Shown piece by piece: positions 24,736 through 33,634 of a stretch of DNA of 64,000 bases. The stretch is from Devosia ureilytica (GTDB lineage: Bacteria; Pseudomonadota; Alphaproteobacteria; Rhizobiales; Devosiaceae). Within the stretch, counting starts at the first letter, position 1; every line of letters starts with the position of its first letter. Location: NCBI RefSeq assembly GCF_024273195.1, contig NZ_JAMZCU010000001.1:643652-707651 (forward strand), in the 5' to 3' direction. The notes below the pieces were generated by a model, which was given only the letters and a program-made list of their open reading frames with translations, ran no database searches and was not told the DNA's origin. The translations under genes and the position numbers were made by a program.

Positions 24736-24956
24736 TCGCACCCCCGTGTTGCCGTGGGTCCGGTCTCCCGAAATTCGGCAAGCCAGTTGTCACAACCAAA
24801 CCGCCGGCATGGCCGGAATTGGCCGCGCCCTCGTTTGGAAATCCTCCCCAGATCGACGCCGCGTTACGAGCTTGGTGTCGCTGCCCAGCGCCGGGCTCCT
24901 CTGCCCGAGTGAGACACTAACGCCTTGAAACGCTTAAGGTCAATGCGCGTCATGGG

Positions 24957-25937
24957 CTACCAGCGAATGAGCGAAGCGCCCCAGGTGAAGCCGCCACCCA
25001 TGGCTTCGAGCATGACGAGATCGCCCTGCTTGATCCGGCCATCGGCAACGGCAACGCTCAGCGCCAGCGGCACCGAAGCCGCCGAAGTATTGGCGTGGAT
25101 ATCGACGGTCATGATGACCTTTTCAGGTGGCAGGCCCAGCTTGGCCCCTGCCCCCTCGATAATGCGCTTATTGGCCTGGTGCGGCACGAACCAGTCGAGA
25201 TCGCCGACGGTGTAGCCGGTCTGTTCAAGCGTGGTGTAGACCACGTCGGTTATCTTGCCCACCGCATGCCGGAACACTTCTGGCCCCTGCATGTGAACAT
25301 GGCCGGTGGTGCCGGTGGTCGAGGGCCCGCCATCAACATAAAGCTTGTCCCAGTGGCGACCATCGGAGCGCAGGGCCGAGGTCAGGACGCCGCGCTCGGG
25401 CTCGCCGGGCGCCAGCTCAACGCGCTCCATGACCACGGCGCCAGCGCCGTCGCCGAACAGCACGCAGGTGGTGCGGTCGGTCCAGTCGAGGAGGCGGGAG
25501 AAGGTTTCTGCGCCGATGACCAGCACACGGCGGGCCATGCCACTCTTGATGTAGCTGTCGGCGGTGGCGACGGCATAGACAAAGCCCGAGCAGACCGCCT
25601 GGATATCGAAGGCAAAGCCGTGGTGCATGCCCAGCTTCATCTGCACCAGAGTGGCTGCGCTGGGGAAGGTATAGTCCGGCGTTGTTGTCGCGACGATGAT
25701 CAGGTCGATATCTTCGATGGCCAGGCCGGCATTGGCGAGCGCCGCACGGGCTGCCGCAGTCGCCAGGTCCGAGGTGTATTCACCCTCGGCAGCAATATGG
25801 CGTTCCTTGATGCCAACACGCTGCTGAATCCATTCGTCAGATGTATCGACGGTCTTGGCCAACTCTTCGTTGGTAACAACATTGGCCGGCAAATAGCTGC
25901 CAACGCCACAAATGACGGATCGAACGGTATTGGTCAC
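24957..25937 (-). CDS. fabH: 3-oxoacyl-ACP synthase III
   Basis: The protein has 326 residues from a GTG that overlaps the plsX stop (GTGA). The catalytic triad of FabH is visible: Cys in [12 protein letters not shown] near 115, His in [11 protein letters not shown] near 253 and Asn in [12 protein letters not shown] near 281. It condenses acetyl-CoA with malonyl-ACP to start fatty acid synthesis. Overlap with plsX suggests coupled translation. Confidence 0.97.
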   Translation of the reverse strand: MTNTVRSVICGVGSYLPANVVTNEELAKTVDTSDEWIQQRVGIKERHIAAEGEYTSDLATAAARAALANAGLAIEDIDLIIVATTTPDYTFPSAATLVQMKLGMHHGFAFDIQAVCSGFVYAVATADSYIKSGMARRVLVIGAETFSRLLDWTDRTTCVLFGDGAGAVVMERVELAPGEPERGVLTSALRSDGRHWDKLYVDGGPSTTGTTGHVHMQGPEVFRHAVGKITDVVYTTLEQTGYTVGDLDWFVPHQANKRIIEGAGAKLGLPPEKVIMTVDIHANTSAASVPLALSVAVADGRIKQGDLVMLEAMGGGFTWGASLIRW

Positions 25938-27004
25938 GCCGACTTAGCCTCGGTCTCGGAAGGCAGCGCGGGGTCTGCCTTGTGAATGGGGAAACGGTGC
26001 ATGGTATCGCCAACCTTGTCCATCAGGCGATTGCGCGCCATCTCATGGGCAAGGCCGAGAGCACTTTTGTAGCCGACCTCGTCGGTGCCGCCATGGGACT
26101 TGATGACAATACCATTGAGACCCATGAAAACGCCACCATTGACGGTGCGCGGGTCCATGCGGCGGCGGAGTGCGTTGAGTGCCGAGGAGGCAAAGAGTGC
26201 CCCGATCCGGCTCATCAGCGACCCCTGGAGGGCTTCGCGCAGATAGGTCGCCACCTGGCGGGCCGTGCCCTCGGCGGTCTTGAGCGCGATATTGCCGACA
26301 AAACCTTCGGTGACGACAACGTCGACCGTGCCCTTGCCGATATCATTGCCTTCGACGAAGCCATGATAGGTGAACCCGGCGCCGCTGGCCTCGGTGAGGA
26401 TCTTGCCGGCGTCCTTGATCGATTCCAGACCCTTCACTTCCTCGGTTCCGACATTAAGCAGGCCGACGGTGGGCGACTCGGAGCCGAAAAGGGCTCGCGC
26501 CAGGGCGGAGCCGAGAATGGCATAATCCACCAGTTGCTGCGCATCGGCGCCGATGGTGGCGCCCATATCGAGCACGATGATGTCGGAACGCAGCGTCGGC
26601 CAGATGGCAGCGATGCCGGGGCGGGAAATGCCTTCCATGGGCCGCAGACAGAATGTGGCCATGGCCATCAGGGCTCCGGTATTGCCACCCGAGATGGCAA
26701 CGTCGGCTTCTTTGTCCTTGACCGCCTGGATGGCCATCCACATAGACGAGCTGCCCTTGCCCTTGCGCAAGGCCTGGCTGGGCTTTTCGTCCATGGCAAT
26801 GACGGTTTCGCAGTGACGAACCGTGGAGACCGGCTTCAGGGCCGGAAATTCCTCAAGCAAAGGCTCGATCTGGTCCTTGATGCCATGAAAGATGAAACGC
26901 GCGTTTTTGCGCTCCATCAGGGCAAGGTGGGCTCCATGAATGACGGCACGCGGGGCATTGTCGCCGCCCATGGCATCCACGGAAATCGTAATAGAATCGG
27001 TCAT
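25934..27004 (-). CDS. plsX: phosphate acyltransferase PlsX
   Basis: The protein has 356 residues from the ATG at 27004, which opens [18 protein letters not shown], the conserved PlsX N-terminus; a longer frame upstream is not supported. Other family marks are [31 protein letters not shown] and [12 protein letters not shown]. It converts acyl-ACP to acyl-phosphate for phospholipid synthesis. It forms an operon with fabH, and the yceD-type gene lies 178 bases upstream. Confidence 0.97.
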   Translation of the reverse strand: MTDSITISVDAMGGDNAPRAVIHGAHLALMERKNARFIFHGIKDQIEPLLEEFPALKPVSTVRHCETVIAMDEKPSQALRKGKGSSSMWMAIQAVKDKEADVAISGGNTGALMAMATFCLRPMEGISRPGIAAIWPTLRSDIIVLDMGATIGADAQQLVDYAILGSALARALFGSESPTVGLLNVGTEEVKGLESIKDAGKILTEASGAGFTYHGFVEGNDIGKGTVDVVVTEGFVGNIALKTAEGTARQVATYLREALQGSLMSRIGALFASSALNALRRRMDPRTVNGGVFMGLNGIVIKSHGGTDEVGYKSALGLAHEMARNRLMDKVGDTMHRFPIHKADPALPSETEAKSA

Positions 27005-27182
27005 TTCAGCCCGTTTTTCGGCCCACTTAGGCGGGCAAGCAAACATATCCCATCATGGGGTCGGCGCAAGCCCCGCAGGGCAATCACCGAAGCAGGACGT
27101 TCGGGCGACGGCATGAGACGCCCATAAAAACGGCCGTGGCGTCGCCGGTGCGGACAGCCGGCACCTGCATCGGCGCGACGCT

Positions 27183-27734
27183 TTAGTCCTTGTCCCCATT
27201 CTCATTCTTGAGACCTGCCAGCTTGGCAAATGGGCCCTCCTCCACATCCTTGTGGGCAATGCCCAAGTCATCGAGGGATTCGCCGCTCTTGCGGGGATAT
27301 GGGTCCAGCGCCAGGGCCAGACTTTCCAACAGCAAGGCGCTGAGGTCGACTTCGGGACCGTCGATGTGATCGGGGAAATCGTCGTTTTCAAGGTCGATGA
27401 AGATTTCAGCGCCTGGAACCGGCGCATGCTCGTCGCGGGGCGCAGGTAGAAACACCCGGTCGATGTCCTCGGAAATGGTTTCGGGCACCGGCTCGAAGCT
27501 GACGACTGAGGCCTGGGTGACCTGGGCATCAAGACGCCCCTGCGCGCGGAGACCGCCGCGCAGCGGAACGATGGTCAGGCTCGCCGAAAAGCGCTCAACC
27601 GAAACAATGTTCATGGCCTCGGCAATCGCCTTGCACTCGGCGTCATTGGCGTTGACCGAAATTGAGCGGCCGGCGGCGGGAAGCTTGTCGATGCGCACAA
27701 CGGCGTCAAAGATTGGCTCTGCGTGTTCACTCAT
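27183..27734 (-). CDS. DUF177 (YceD) family protein
   Basis: The protein has 183 residues with the DUF177 pattern: a central SLTIVPLRGGLRAQGRLDAQVTQASVVSFEPV and an acidic second half ending DPYPRKSGESLDDLG. YceD-type proteins lie beside rpmF-plsX in many bacteria, and have been linked to 23S rRNA processing in some. The usual rpmF is not between it and plsX here; 178 bases without a gene are. The start overlaps the stop of the CBP3-like gene (ATGA). Confidence 0.85.
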   Translation of the reverse strand: MSEHAEPIFDAVVRIDKLPAAGRSISVNANDAECKAIAEAMNIVSVERFSASLTIVPLRGGLRAQGRLDAQVTQASVVSFEPVPETISEDIDRVFLPAPRDEHAPVPGAEIFIDLENDDFPDHIDGPEVDLSALLLESLALALDPYPRKSGESLDDLGIAHKDVEEGPFAKLAGLKNENGDKD

Positions 27735-28258
27735 GCCGCAGCCTCGAAATGCACATTACCGCCGATAATGGTATCGAGCGACTGGCTCGCCAGTTCGGCA
27801 TCGCGGGCAAACACATAGTCGGCCAGGGCGCGCAATTGAGGGGTGTCCTCGCCATCGAAAATATTGCGGGCCAGAACACCGGCCAGCGCGTCGGCATCAT
27901 TGCGGTCCATGGCCTCGTTCATTGCCGCCAGAAGGCCGAAGAAGATATTGCCCATCTTCTGGATCTTCTTGGGGACGCCCAGATCGGTGACGCCCATTTC
28001 GCGCAGGGAGCGGTCCATATCCTTAAAGAACAGGTCGAACACGGCCTGGCTGAACACTTTCGCGTTTTCCGGCCCGTGGCGCAGGCGGCGGAACAGCAGC
28101 GCGAGGTGCAAGCTGATCATGTCGAAGCGCCCCGTCACGGTGTCTGGCACGGCCATGTCGGTATAGAAGACAGGCTGCCGGGATTGCGCCACAATGGAAC
28201 TATAGACGGCGTAAACTGGCTCTGTGGCAGTCTTCTTGCGAAATAAGGACAAGATCAT
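27731..28258 (-). CDS. ubiquinol-cytochrome c chaperone family protein (CBP3-like)
   Basis: The protein has 175 residues from the ATG at 28258, chosen over a 41-residue upstream extension because the conserved region starts here (MILSLFRKKT, then VYSSIVAQSRQPVFYTDMAVPDTVTGRFDMISLHLALLFRRLR). It ends with a long helical domain. Homologues of mitochondrial CBP3/UQCC1 assist cytochrome bc1 complex assembly; the bacterial role is inferred. It precedes the DUF177 gene with a four-base overlap, and is divergent from bamE. Confidence 0.88.
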   Translation of the reverse strand: MILSLFRKKTATEPVYAVYSSIVAQSRQPVFYTDMAVPDTVTGRFDMISLHLALLFRRLRHGPENAKVFSQAVFDLFFKDMDRSLREMGVTDLGVPKKIQKMGNIFFGLLAAMNEAMDRNDADALAGVLARNIFDGEDTPQLRALADYVFARDAELASQSLDTIIGGNVHFEAAA

Positions 28259-28339
28259 GGGATTGCGCTCAGCGTCGGTATCGGTCAAACACGGGCAGAT
28301 CGAGGTGCCGGACCATTGCCAGCTTGCCAGACGGCCAAG

Positions 28340-28368
28340 TTGACAGCTACACAGTCCGGCGGCCATAG
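28340..28368 (+). promoter_or_regulatory. possible sigma70-type promoter for bamE
   Basis: A perfect TTGACA at 28340-28345 is followed after 17 bases by CCATAG, a weak -10 match. It would place transcription start about 50 bases before the bamE ATG. Only the -35 box is convincing. Confidence 0.35.
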
Positions 28369-28423
28369 GGCACGCGCCCAAGTGTCACGCCTATAGTCGA
28401 GAGCCATCGGGAAAGTCAAATTC

Positions 28424-28861
28424 ATGCCCCTGCGTATTGCAAAAGCCTCCGTTGCCGCAGCCGTTCTGGCCGTCGCACTCGCCGGTTGCACCAGCAGCAC
28501 TGCGCTGGTTTCCAAGCGCACCCAGGGCTATGAAATTCCTGACGCCGCACTGCAGCAGATCCGCCCCGGCCAGAGCGAACAACTGGTAACGCTGGTGCTC
28601 GGCTCGCCGCAGTCCACCAATAGCTTTGGTGATCGCACCGCCTGGTATTATGTCGAGACCAAGGTCAACCAGACCGCCTTTGGCATGACCATGGTTCAGG
28701 AGCGCACAGTGCTGGCGATCTATTTCGACCGCAACAAGAAAGTCATCGAGCGCGCTGTTTATGCGCTGCAGGATGGCAAGGCGGTCAATATCGAAACCCG
28801 CCGCACACCCTCGTTCGGCGAAGATGCGACGTTTATCGACGCGATCCTGTCCTCGTTCTGA
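28424..28861 (+). CDS. bamE: outer membrane assembly lipoprotein BamE
   Basis: The protein has 145 residues. A lipoprotein signal ends in the lipobox LAGC with Cys22. The SmpA/OmlA/BamE domain follows: GYEIPDAALQQIRPGQSEQLVTLVLGSPQSTNSFGDRTAWYYVE, with the family's G-x-P-x turn. As part of the BAM complex it helps insert beta-barrel proteins into the outer membrane. It stands alone, divergent from the CBP3 operon, with a strong terminator after it. Confidence 0.92.
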   Translation: MPLRIAKASVAAAVLAVALAGCTSSTALVSKRTQGYEIPDAALQQIRPGQSEQLVTLVLGSPQSTNSFGDRTAWYYVETKVNQTAFGMTMVQERTVLAIYFDRNKKVIERAVYALQDGKAVNIETRRTPSFGEDATFIDAILSSF

Positions 28862-28880
28862 GGCCTTTGCCAATTTGTTG

Positions 28881-28909
28881 AAAAGCCCCGGTTCGCCGGG
28901 GCTTTTTTT
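28881..28909 (+). terminator. Rho-independent terminator after bamE
   Basis: AAAAGCCCCG-GTTCG-CCGGGGCTTTTTTT: a strong GC stem with flanking A and T runs, able to terminate both bamE and the convergent MFS gene. Confidence 0.93.
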
Positions 28910-28912
28910 GTT

Positions 28913-30103
28913 TCAGGCGCGGGCCTGGCGCATCGCGCCGAGGCCGAGCAACAGAATGGCCAGTGTTGCGACCGGAATGGCCAGCATGTTGATGGCTTCC
29001 CAACCGACCATTTGCAGCAGGACGCCAGAGCTGAGCGAAGCAATGGCGCTGGCGCCGAACACCACCTGTTCATTGACGGCCTGAACCCGCCCTGCCTCTT
29101 GCGGGCGATAGTTGGTGGCCAACATGGCTGTGGAGCCGATAAAGCCGAAATTCCAGCCGAGGCCGAGCAGCACCAGCGTGGCGGTGAAATGGGTGACGCT
29201 GATGCCGCTGAGGGCGATTACGGCGCAGGAGATGATGAGCAGGAGACCAATGGCCGTAACCAGATGCGGCCCGATGCGCTTGATGATGGCGCCGGTGACA
29301 AAGCTGGGTGCGAACATGGCTACCACATGCCACTGGATGGCACCGGCTGCCTCGGTGGGCGAATGACCGCATAAGTGCACCATGGCAAGGGGCGCGGCGA
29401 CCATGATCAGGGTCATTAGCGCATAGGTGAGCGCGGCGCCCATCATCGGTAGCACCACTTCGGGCAGCCGCAGCAGCACGGACAACGGGCGCCCCGTGTC
29501 ACCCGGATCGCCGGGCGGCGTGGTGGGCGCGAGGCGCGTGGCCGAAAGAACAAGCACCGATAGGAATGAGAGCACAGCGATGACCATGAAGCTGGCCGCA
29601 TATTCGGCGCCCGGCACCCAGGTGCGCGTCAGGGCGCTGAGCTGAGGTCCGAAAAATCCCGCCGCGACGCCGCCGAACATGACCCAGGATATTGCCTGGC
29701 TCTTGAATTGCGGTGCAACGCTGTCGGCTGCAGCAAAGCGCAGCTGCTGCATGAAGGCGCCCGACACGCCGACGAGAAACAGTCCTCCGGCAAAGAGATA
29801 GAACTGACCCAGAAAAACGGCGAGCGTGGCAATCAGTGAACCGGGAATGCCGATGGCGGCGCCGAGCATCAGGCCACGGGTGCGGCCCAGACGATAGATG
29901 ATCATGGTTGCTGACGAGGTCGCGAGGGCCAGGCCGACAATCATGGCGGTAACAGGCAGGGTCGCCGCCGAGCGATCGGGGGCGAAATTGACTGCCGCCA
30001 GGGCAGCCACCGACATGATGATGGACGAACTTGAACCGCCCAGGGCCTGGACAGCCGAAAGCAGACCGATGTTGCGGATGGATTGGCTGCGACTATCGGA
30101 CAT
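28913..30103 (-). CDS. MFS transporter
   Basis: The protein has 396 residues from the ATG at 30103 with an excellent AGGAGG ribosome site; the frame's earlier start lacks one. Twelve hydrophobic helices are apparent. After helix 2 it has IYRLGRTRGLMLGAAIG, similar to the MFS loop motif, and LRFAAADSVAPQFKSQAISWVMFGGVAAGFFGPQ in the middle. Such short MFS proteins are typical of YbfB/YdhC-like exporters. The substrate is unknown. nusB ends 64 bases upstream on the same strand. Confidence 0.85.
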   Translation of the reverse strand: MSDSRSQSIRNIGLLSAVQALGGSSSSIIMSVAALAAVNFAPDRSAATLPVTAMIVGLALATSSATMIIYRLGRTRGLMLGAAIGIPGSLIATLAVFLGQFYLFAGGLFLVGVSGAFMQQLRFAAADSVAPQFKSQAISWVMFGGVAAGFFGPQLSALTRTWVPGAEYAASFMVIAVLSFLSVLVLSATRLAPTTPPGDPGDTGRPLSVLLRLPEVVLPMMGAALTYALMTLIMVAAPLAMVHLCGHSPTEAAGAIQWHVVAMFAPSFVTGAIIKRIGPHLVTAIGLLLIISCAVIALSGISVTHFTATLVLLGLGWNFGFIGSTAMLATNYRPQEAGRVQAVNEQVVFGASAIASLSSGVLLQMVGWEAINMLAIPVATLAILLLGLGAMRQARA

Positions 30104-30167
30104 TTTAGCCTCCTGGCGGGCGCGGGACCGTGCGCCACGCACGAAGCGGCGTCAATGCGTTACCCTT

Positions 30168-30653
30168 TCAGGCCAGGTCGACGCCTGCTGAACGCGCGAT
30201 TGTGTCCAGGGCAGCATTGACCAGGCCGGACGCGTCGTCCTCGTAGAAGGCCCGGGCAATATCGACATATTCGGTGATGACGACGCGGGCGGGAATATCC
30301 TTGCGGCGCAGCAGTTCGAAGGCGGCGGCACGCAGGATAGCCCGCAAAGTGGCGTCAACGCGCTCAATGGGCCAGCCTTCGGCCAGCGCTTTGTCCACCG
30401 AGGGGTCAATATCGAGCTGATACTCGGCGACGCCGCTGACGATCTGCTTGAAGAAGTCAGCATCGGCGGGCAGATATTGCTCGCCTTCAATCTCGCGACC
30501 AAGATGGAAGGCGCCGAACTGGGCCAGCGTGTCTTCCAGCGTCGTGCGGCCGATATCCATCTGATAAAGGGCCTGCACGGCAGCAAGGCGGGCAGCACCG
30601 CGCTGGTTGGCGGGGCGCTGGGCGCCGGGGTCGCGTTTGGGGTGGTCAGTCAT
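30168..30653 (-). CDS. nusB: transcription antitermination protein NusB
   Basis: The protein has 161 residues of the NusB all-helical fold: RGAARLAAVQALYQMDI at the N-terminus, then VDATLRAILRAAAFELL and VVITEYVDIARAFYEDDASGLVNAALD. It joins NusE and NusA at boxA of rRNA leader RNA. Its start codon immediately follows the ribH stop with no spacer, so translation is probably coupled. Confidence 0.96.
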   Translation of the reverse strand: MTDHPKRDPGAQRPANQRGAARLAAVQALYQMDIGRTTLEDTLAQFGAFHLGREIEGEQYLPADADFFKQIVSGVAEYQLDIDPSVDKALAEGWPIERVDATLRAILRAAAFELLRRKDIPARVVITEYVDIARAFYEDDASGLVNAALDTIARSAGVDLA

Positions 30654-31127
30654 CTAGGTGTTCAGTTTCGCTTTCACGTCGGACAGGGCGATTGCGGCAC
30701 GCGCCGCATCCCCGCCCCGGTCCTGGTCATTCACATGGGCCCTGATCCAGGCCTGAGCTTCGTTTTCTACTGTCAGGATGCCAATGCCAAGAGGCAAAGC
30801 ATCGACAACGGCCAATTCGGCCAGCGCGCGGATGCTTTCATTGGCAACCGACACATAGTGGTTGGTCTGGCCGCGGATGACGCAGCCCAGCGCGACATAG
30901 CCGTCGAAGCGTCCGGTTTCAATCGCCATCGCCATGGCCACGGGGACTTCCATGGCGCTGGGCACGGCAATGACCTCACAAGTCGCGCCGGCCTGCTCGA
31001 TTGCCGCAGTCGCTCCACGCTTCATCTCGTCGACTATGTCGGGATAGGACCGGCCCTCAACGATGAGGAAATGCAGGCCCCTGCCCGCCCCGGCGGGAAG
31101 CGAAAAACGCACACCATAGGAGTCCAT
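30654..31127 (-). CDS. ribH: 6,7-dimethyl-8-ribityllumazine synthase
   Basis: The protein has 157 residues. Family landmarks are FLIVEGRSYPDIVDEMKRGA, VPSAMEVPVAMAMAIETGRFDGYVALGCVIRGQTNHYVSVANESIRAL with the catalytic His, and LGIGILTVENEAQAW. It condenses the ribitylamino-uracil with dihydroxybutanone phosphate in riboflavin synthesis. Unlike the usual rhizobial order, no ribD or ribE lies between nrdR and ribH, and I see no FMN riboswitch in the 126 bases upstream. Confidence 0.95.
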   Translation of the reverse strand: MDSYGVRFSLPAGAGRGLHFLIVEGRSYPDIVDEMKRGATAAIEQAGATCEVIAVPSAMEVPVAMAMAIETGRFDGYVALGCVIRGQTNHYVSVANESIRALAELAVVDALPLGIGILTVENEAQAWIRAHVNDQDRGGDAARAAIALSDVKAKLNT

Positions 31128-31253
31128 GATAATTCTCCTCAGCTCACGCCGAAATGGTCGGCGCGCGAGAGATCATAGCGCAACACGGCCGCGGCGGGCA
31201 GCAAAGCCTTACACCGCCGTGAATGAATGCTTCCCTGCGCGTGGAGCGGGAAA

Positions 31254-31733
31254 TCAATCCTCGTCGTCCAGCGGTGCAGTCGTGTTCTCCGCCAGCGCCG
31301 AGAGGAACGAGCGAAAATCGTCGGCAGCCGAGAAGTTCTTGTAAACGCTGGCAAATCGGACGAACGCCACGTCATCAAGGCCCTTGAGGCCCTCCATGAC
31401 ATATTCGCCGATCTGGTCGGAGGTGACTTCCACCTCCCCCAGGCTTTCGAGCTGGCGGACAATGCCGGAGATCATCCGCTCGACGCGCTCTGGCTCCACC
31501 GAGCGCTTGCGCAAGGCGGTATTGACCGAGCGGGCCAGCTTTTCGCGATCAAACGGCACTTTGCGACCGGTCTTCTTGACGACCGTCAGGTCGCGCAACT
31601 GGACACGCTCGAAAGTGGTGAAACGCCCGCCACAGGCATTGCAGACGCGGCGGCGCCGGATAGCGCCCGAATCTTCGGTCGGGCGGCTATCCTTCACCTG
31701 GGTATCGTCATTGCCACAATAGGGGCAGCGCAT
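31254..31733 (-). CDS. nrdR: transcriptional repressor NrdR
   Basis: The protein has 159 residues. It has an N-terminal zinc ribbon ([18 protein letters not shown]...[19 protein letters not shown]) and an ATP-cone domain ([26 protein letters not shown]). It represses ribonucleotide reductase genes according to the ATP/dATP ratio. It follows glyA by 18 bases and is probably co-transcribed with it. Confidence 0.97.
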   Translation of the reverse strand: MRCPYCGNDDTQVKDSRPTEDSGAIRRRRVCNACGGRFTTFERVQLRDLTVVKKTGRKVPFDREKLARSVNTALRKRSVEPERVERMISGIVRQLESLGEVEVTSDQIGEYVMEGLKGLDDVAFVRFASVYKNFSAADDFRSFLSALAENTTAPLDDED

Positions 31734-31751
31734 GGCGGGCCTTTGGTTTGC

Positions 31752-33050
31752 TTAGCTGTAGATCGGGAAGCGATCGGTGAGCGCTTTCACCTTTTCGCGC
31801 ACCTGGGCTTCGACGGCACCATTGTTGTCCTCGCCATTGGCCTTGAGGCCATCGAGCACTTCGATGATGAGCTCACCCACGGTCTGGAATTCGGCTTCAC
31901 CGAAGCCGCGCGAGGTGGCCGCCGGCGTGCCAAGACGGATGCCCGACGTAATCGCAGGCTTCTCCGGGTCGAAGGGCACGGCGTTCTTGTTGCAGGTGAT
32001 GTGGGCGCGCTCGAGTGCCTTTTCCGTGGCCTTGCCGGTGAGGCCCTTGGGCCGCAGGTCCACCAGCATCAGGTGGTTGTCAGTGCCGCCCGAAACGATG
32101 TCGACCCCGCCCTTGACGAGCGTGTCGGCAAGGACCTTGGCATTGGCGACGACCTGGGCCGCATAGGCCTTGAACTCGGGCGACAGCGCTTCCTTGAAGG
32201 CAACCGCCTTGGCGGCGATGACATGCATCAGCGGGCCACCCTGGATGCCCGGGAAAATGGCCGAGTTGATCTTCTTGGCGATGTCCTCGTCATTGGTGAG
32301 GATCAGGCCACCGCGCGGACCGCGGAGGGTCTTGTGGGTGGTGGTGGTGGCCACATGGGCATGCGGGAACGGGCTGGGATAGACGCCACCGGCGACGAGC
32401 CCGGCGACATGCGCCATATCGACGAAGAGGATTGCCCCGACTTCATCGGCAATAGCGCGGAACTCGGCCCAGTCCATGATGCGCGAATAGGCTGAGAAGC
32501 CCGCCACGATCATCTTGGGATTGTGTTCGCGGGCCAGCTGGCGCACCTGATCCATATCGACACGGCCGTCCTGCTGGCGCAGGCCGTATTGAATGGCGTT
32601 GAACCACTTGCCGGACTGATTGGGCTTGGCGCCGTGAGTCAGGTGCCCACCAGCGTCGAGCGACATGCCAAGGATCGTGTCACCCGGCTTGATCAGCGCC
32701 TGATAGACGCCCTGATTGGCCTGCGAGCCGGAATTGGGCTGCACATTGGCAAATTCAACGCCGAACAGCTGCTTGGCACGTTCGATGGCAAGGCTCTCGG
32801 CCACGTCCACATATTGGCAGCCGCCATAGTAGCGCTTGCCGGGATAGCCCTCGGCATACTTGTTGGTCAGGACCGAGCCTTGAGCCTCAAGCACGGCGCG
32901 CGAGACGATGTTTTCCGAGGCGATCAGCTCGATCTCGTTCTGTTGGCGACCCAGTTCGTCCTGGATAGCCTTTGCCAGTTCGGCGTCGGTGTCGGCGACC
33001 GAGTTGGAAAAGAAGTTCGGAAAGAGCGGGAGTGAGGTGGCGGCGCTCAT
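31752..33050 (-). CDS. glyA: serine hydroxymethyltransferase
   Basis: The protein has 432 residues, normal for the family. Marks are [54 protein letters not shown], and the pyridoxal-phosphate lysine in [14 protein letters not shown] near 239. It interconverts serine and glycine while charging tetrahydrofolate. It heads the glyA-nrdR-ribH-nusB run. Confidence 0.97.
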   Translation of the reverse strand: MSAATSLPLFPNFFSNSVADTDAELAKAIQDELGRQQNEIELIASENIVSRAVLEAQGSVLTNKYAEGYPGKRYYGGCQYVDVAESLAIERAKQLFGVEFANVQPNSGSQANQGVYQALIKPGDTILGMSLDAGGHLTHGAKPNQSGKWFNAIQYGLRQQDGRVDMDQVRQLAREHNPKMIVAGFSAYSRIMDWAEFRAIADEVGAILFVDMAHVAGLVAGGVYPSPFPHAHVATTTTHKTLRGPRGGLILTNDEDIAKKINSAIFPGIQGGPLMHVIAAKAVAFKEALSPEFKAYAAQVVANAKVLADTLVKGGVDIVSGGTDNHLMLVDLRPKGLTGKATEKALERAHITCNKNAVPFDPEKPAITSGIRLGTPAATSRGFGEAEFQTVGELIIEVLDGLKANGEDNNGAVEAQVREKVKALTDRFPIYS

Positions 33051-33316
33051 CGGACAAATACCTCGCAGAAGGTCATGGTGGTCGGCGTGGCGGTGGCTTT
33101 ATCACGCCGCAAGGCGCGATTCCAAGGCCGGGAATGAGGTGAAGGTAGTCTGGAACTGGTCATGGGGCTCCCCGTGGTTGCGGATGGGTGCCCAGGCGAG
33201 CGGCATGGTTTGAAGTTCGCGTTCCCCGATGGTTCCCCATCTTTTCTCGCCAGTCGCGCGAACGGCTTTGTTATGCCGCAGAACCGGAGCAAGGGGAAGA
33301 GGAAACCGGATGCCGC

Positions 33317-33529
33317 TCAGGCGAACTTGCCCGATATAGGGCGCGGCGCTGGCCGGTCCTGCTCCAGCTTGCGCTGGAGCTTGGCCATGGCGACGCGCTG
33401 CATCTGCAGCTTTGTGGCCGTGAGCGGGGTGATGACAACGACTTCAATACCCGTCGCCTCATCGATGGCGGCGACGCGCATCTGCTGGCCCATCTGGACA
33501 AATTCGAACAGAACGTCGCCGTTGCTCAT
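33317..33529 (-). CDS. DUF6898-like small protein
   Basis: The protein has 70 residues from an ATG with GGAGGTGAGCC upstream, a strong ribosome site. The sequence SNGDVLFEFVQMGQQMRVAAIDEATGIEVVVITPLTATKLQMQRVAMAKLQRKLEQD resembles the small DUF6898 proteins found near glyA in Hyphomicrobiales. It is probably cytoplasmic and mixed beta/alpha; function unknown. The gap to glyA (33051-33316) holds no other gene and should contain the glyA promoter. Confidence 0.72.
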   Translation of the reverse strand: MSNGDVLFEFVQMGQQMRVAAIDEATGIEVVVITPLTATKLQMQRVAMAKLQRKLEQDRPAPRPISGKFA

Positions 33530-33573
33530 GGTGGCTCACCTCCAAGGCCAGCATAACGGAGTCGGAGCCAATG

Positions 33574-33609
33574 AAAAACGGGCCTCCTGCGATTGCGGGA
33601 AGCCCGTTT
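33574..33609 (-). terminator. Rho-independent terminator after the L,D-transpeptidase gene
   Basis: Reading the minus strand, AAACGGGC-TTCCCGC-AATC-GCAGGAG-GCCCGTTT forms a two-part stem followed by a T-run (A-run at 33574-33578 on the plus strand). Confidence 0.85.
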
Positions 33610-33634
33610 GATGTCGTGCGATGGCGGTCCGGCC

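Noticed and set aside
31128-31253. FMN riboswitch before ribH
   Set aside because: The 126 bases upstream contain none of the RFN consensus blocks seen at 14553.
31752-33050. 422-codon plus-strand frame opposite nrdR and glyA
   Set aside because: It covers two intact conserved genes and has no domain of its own.
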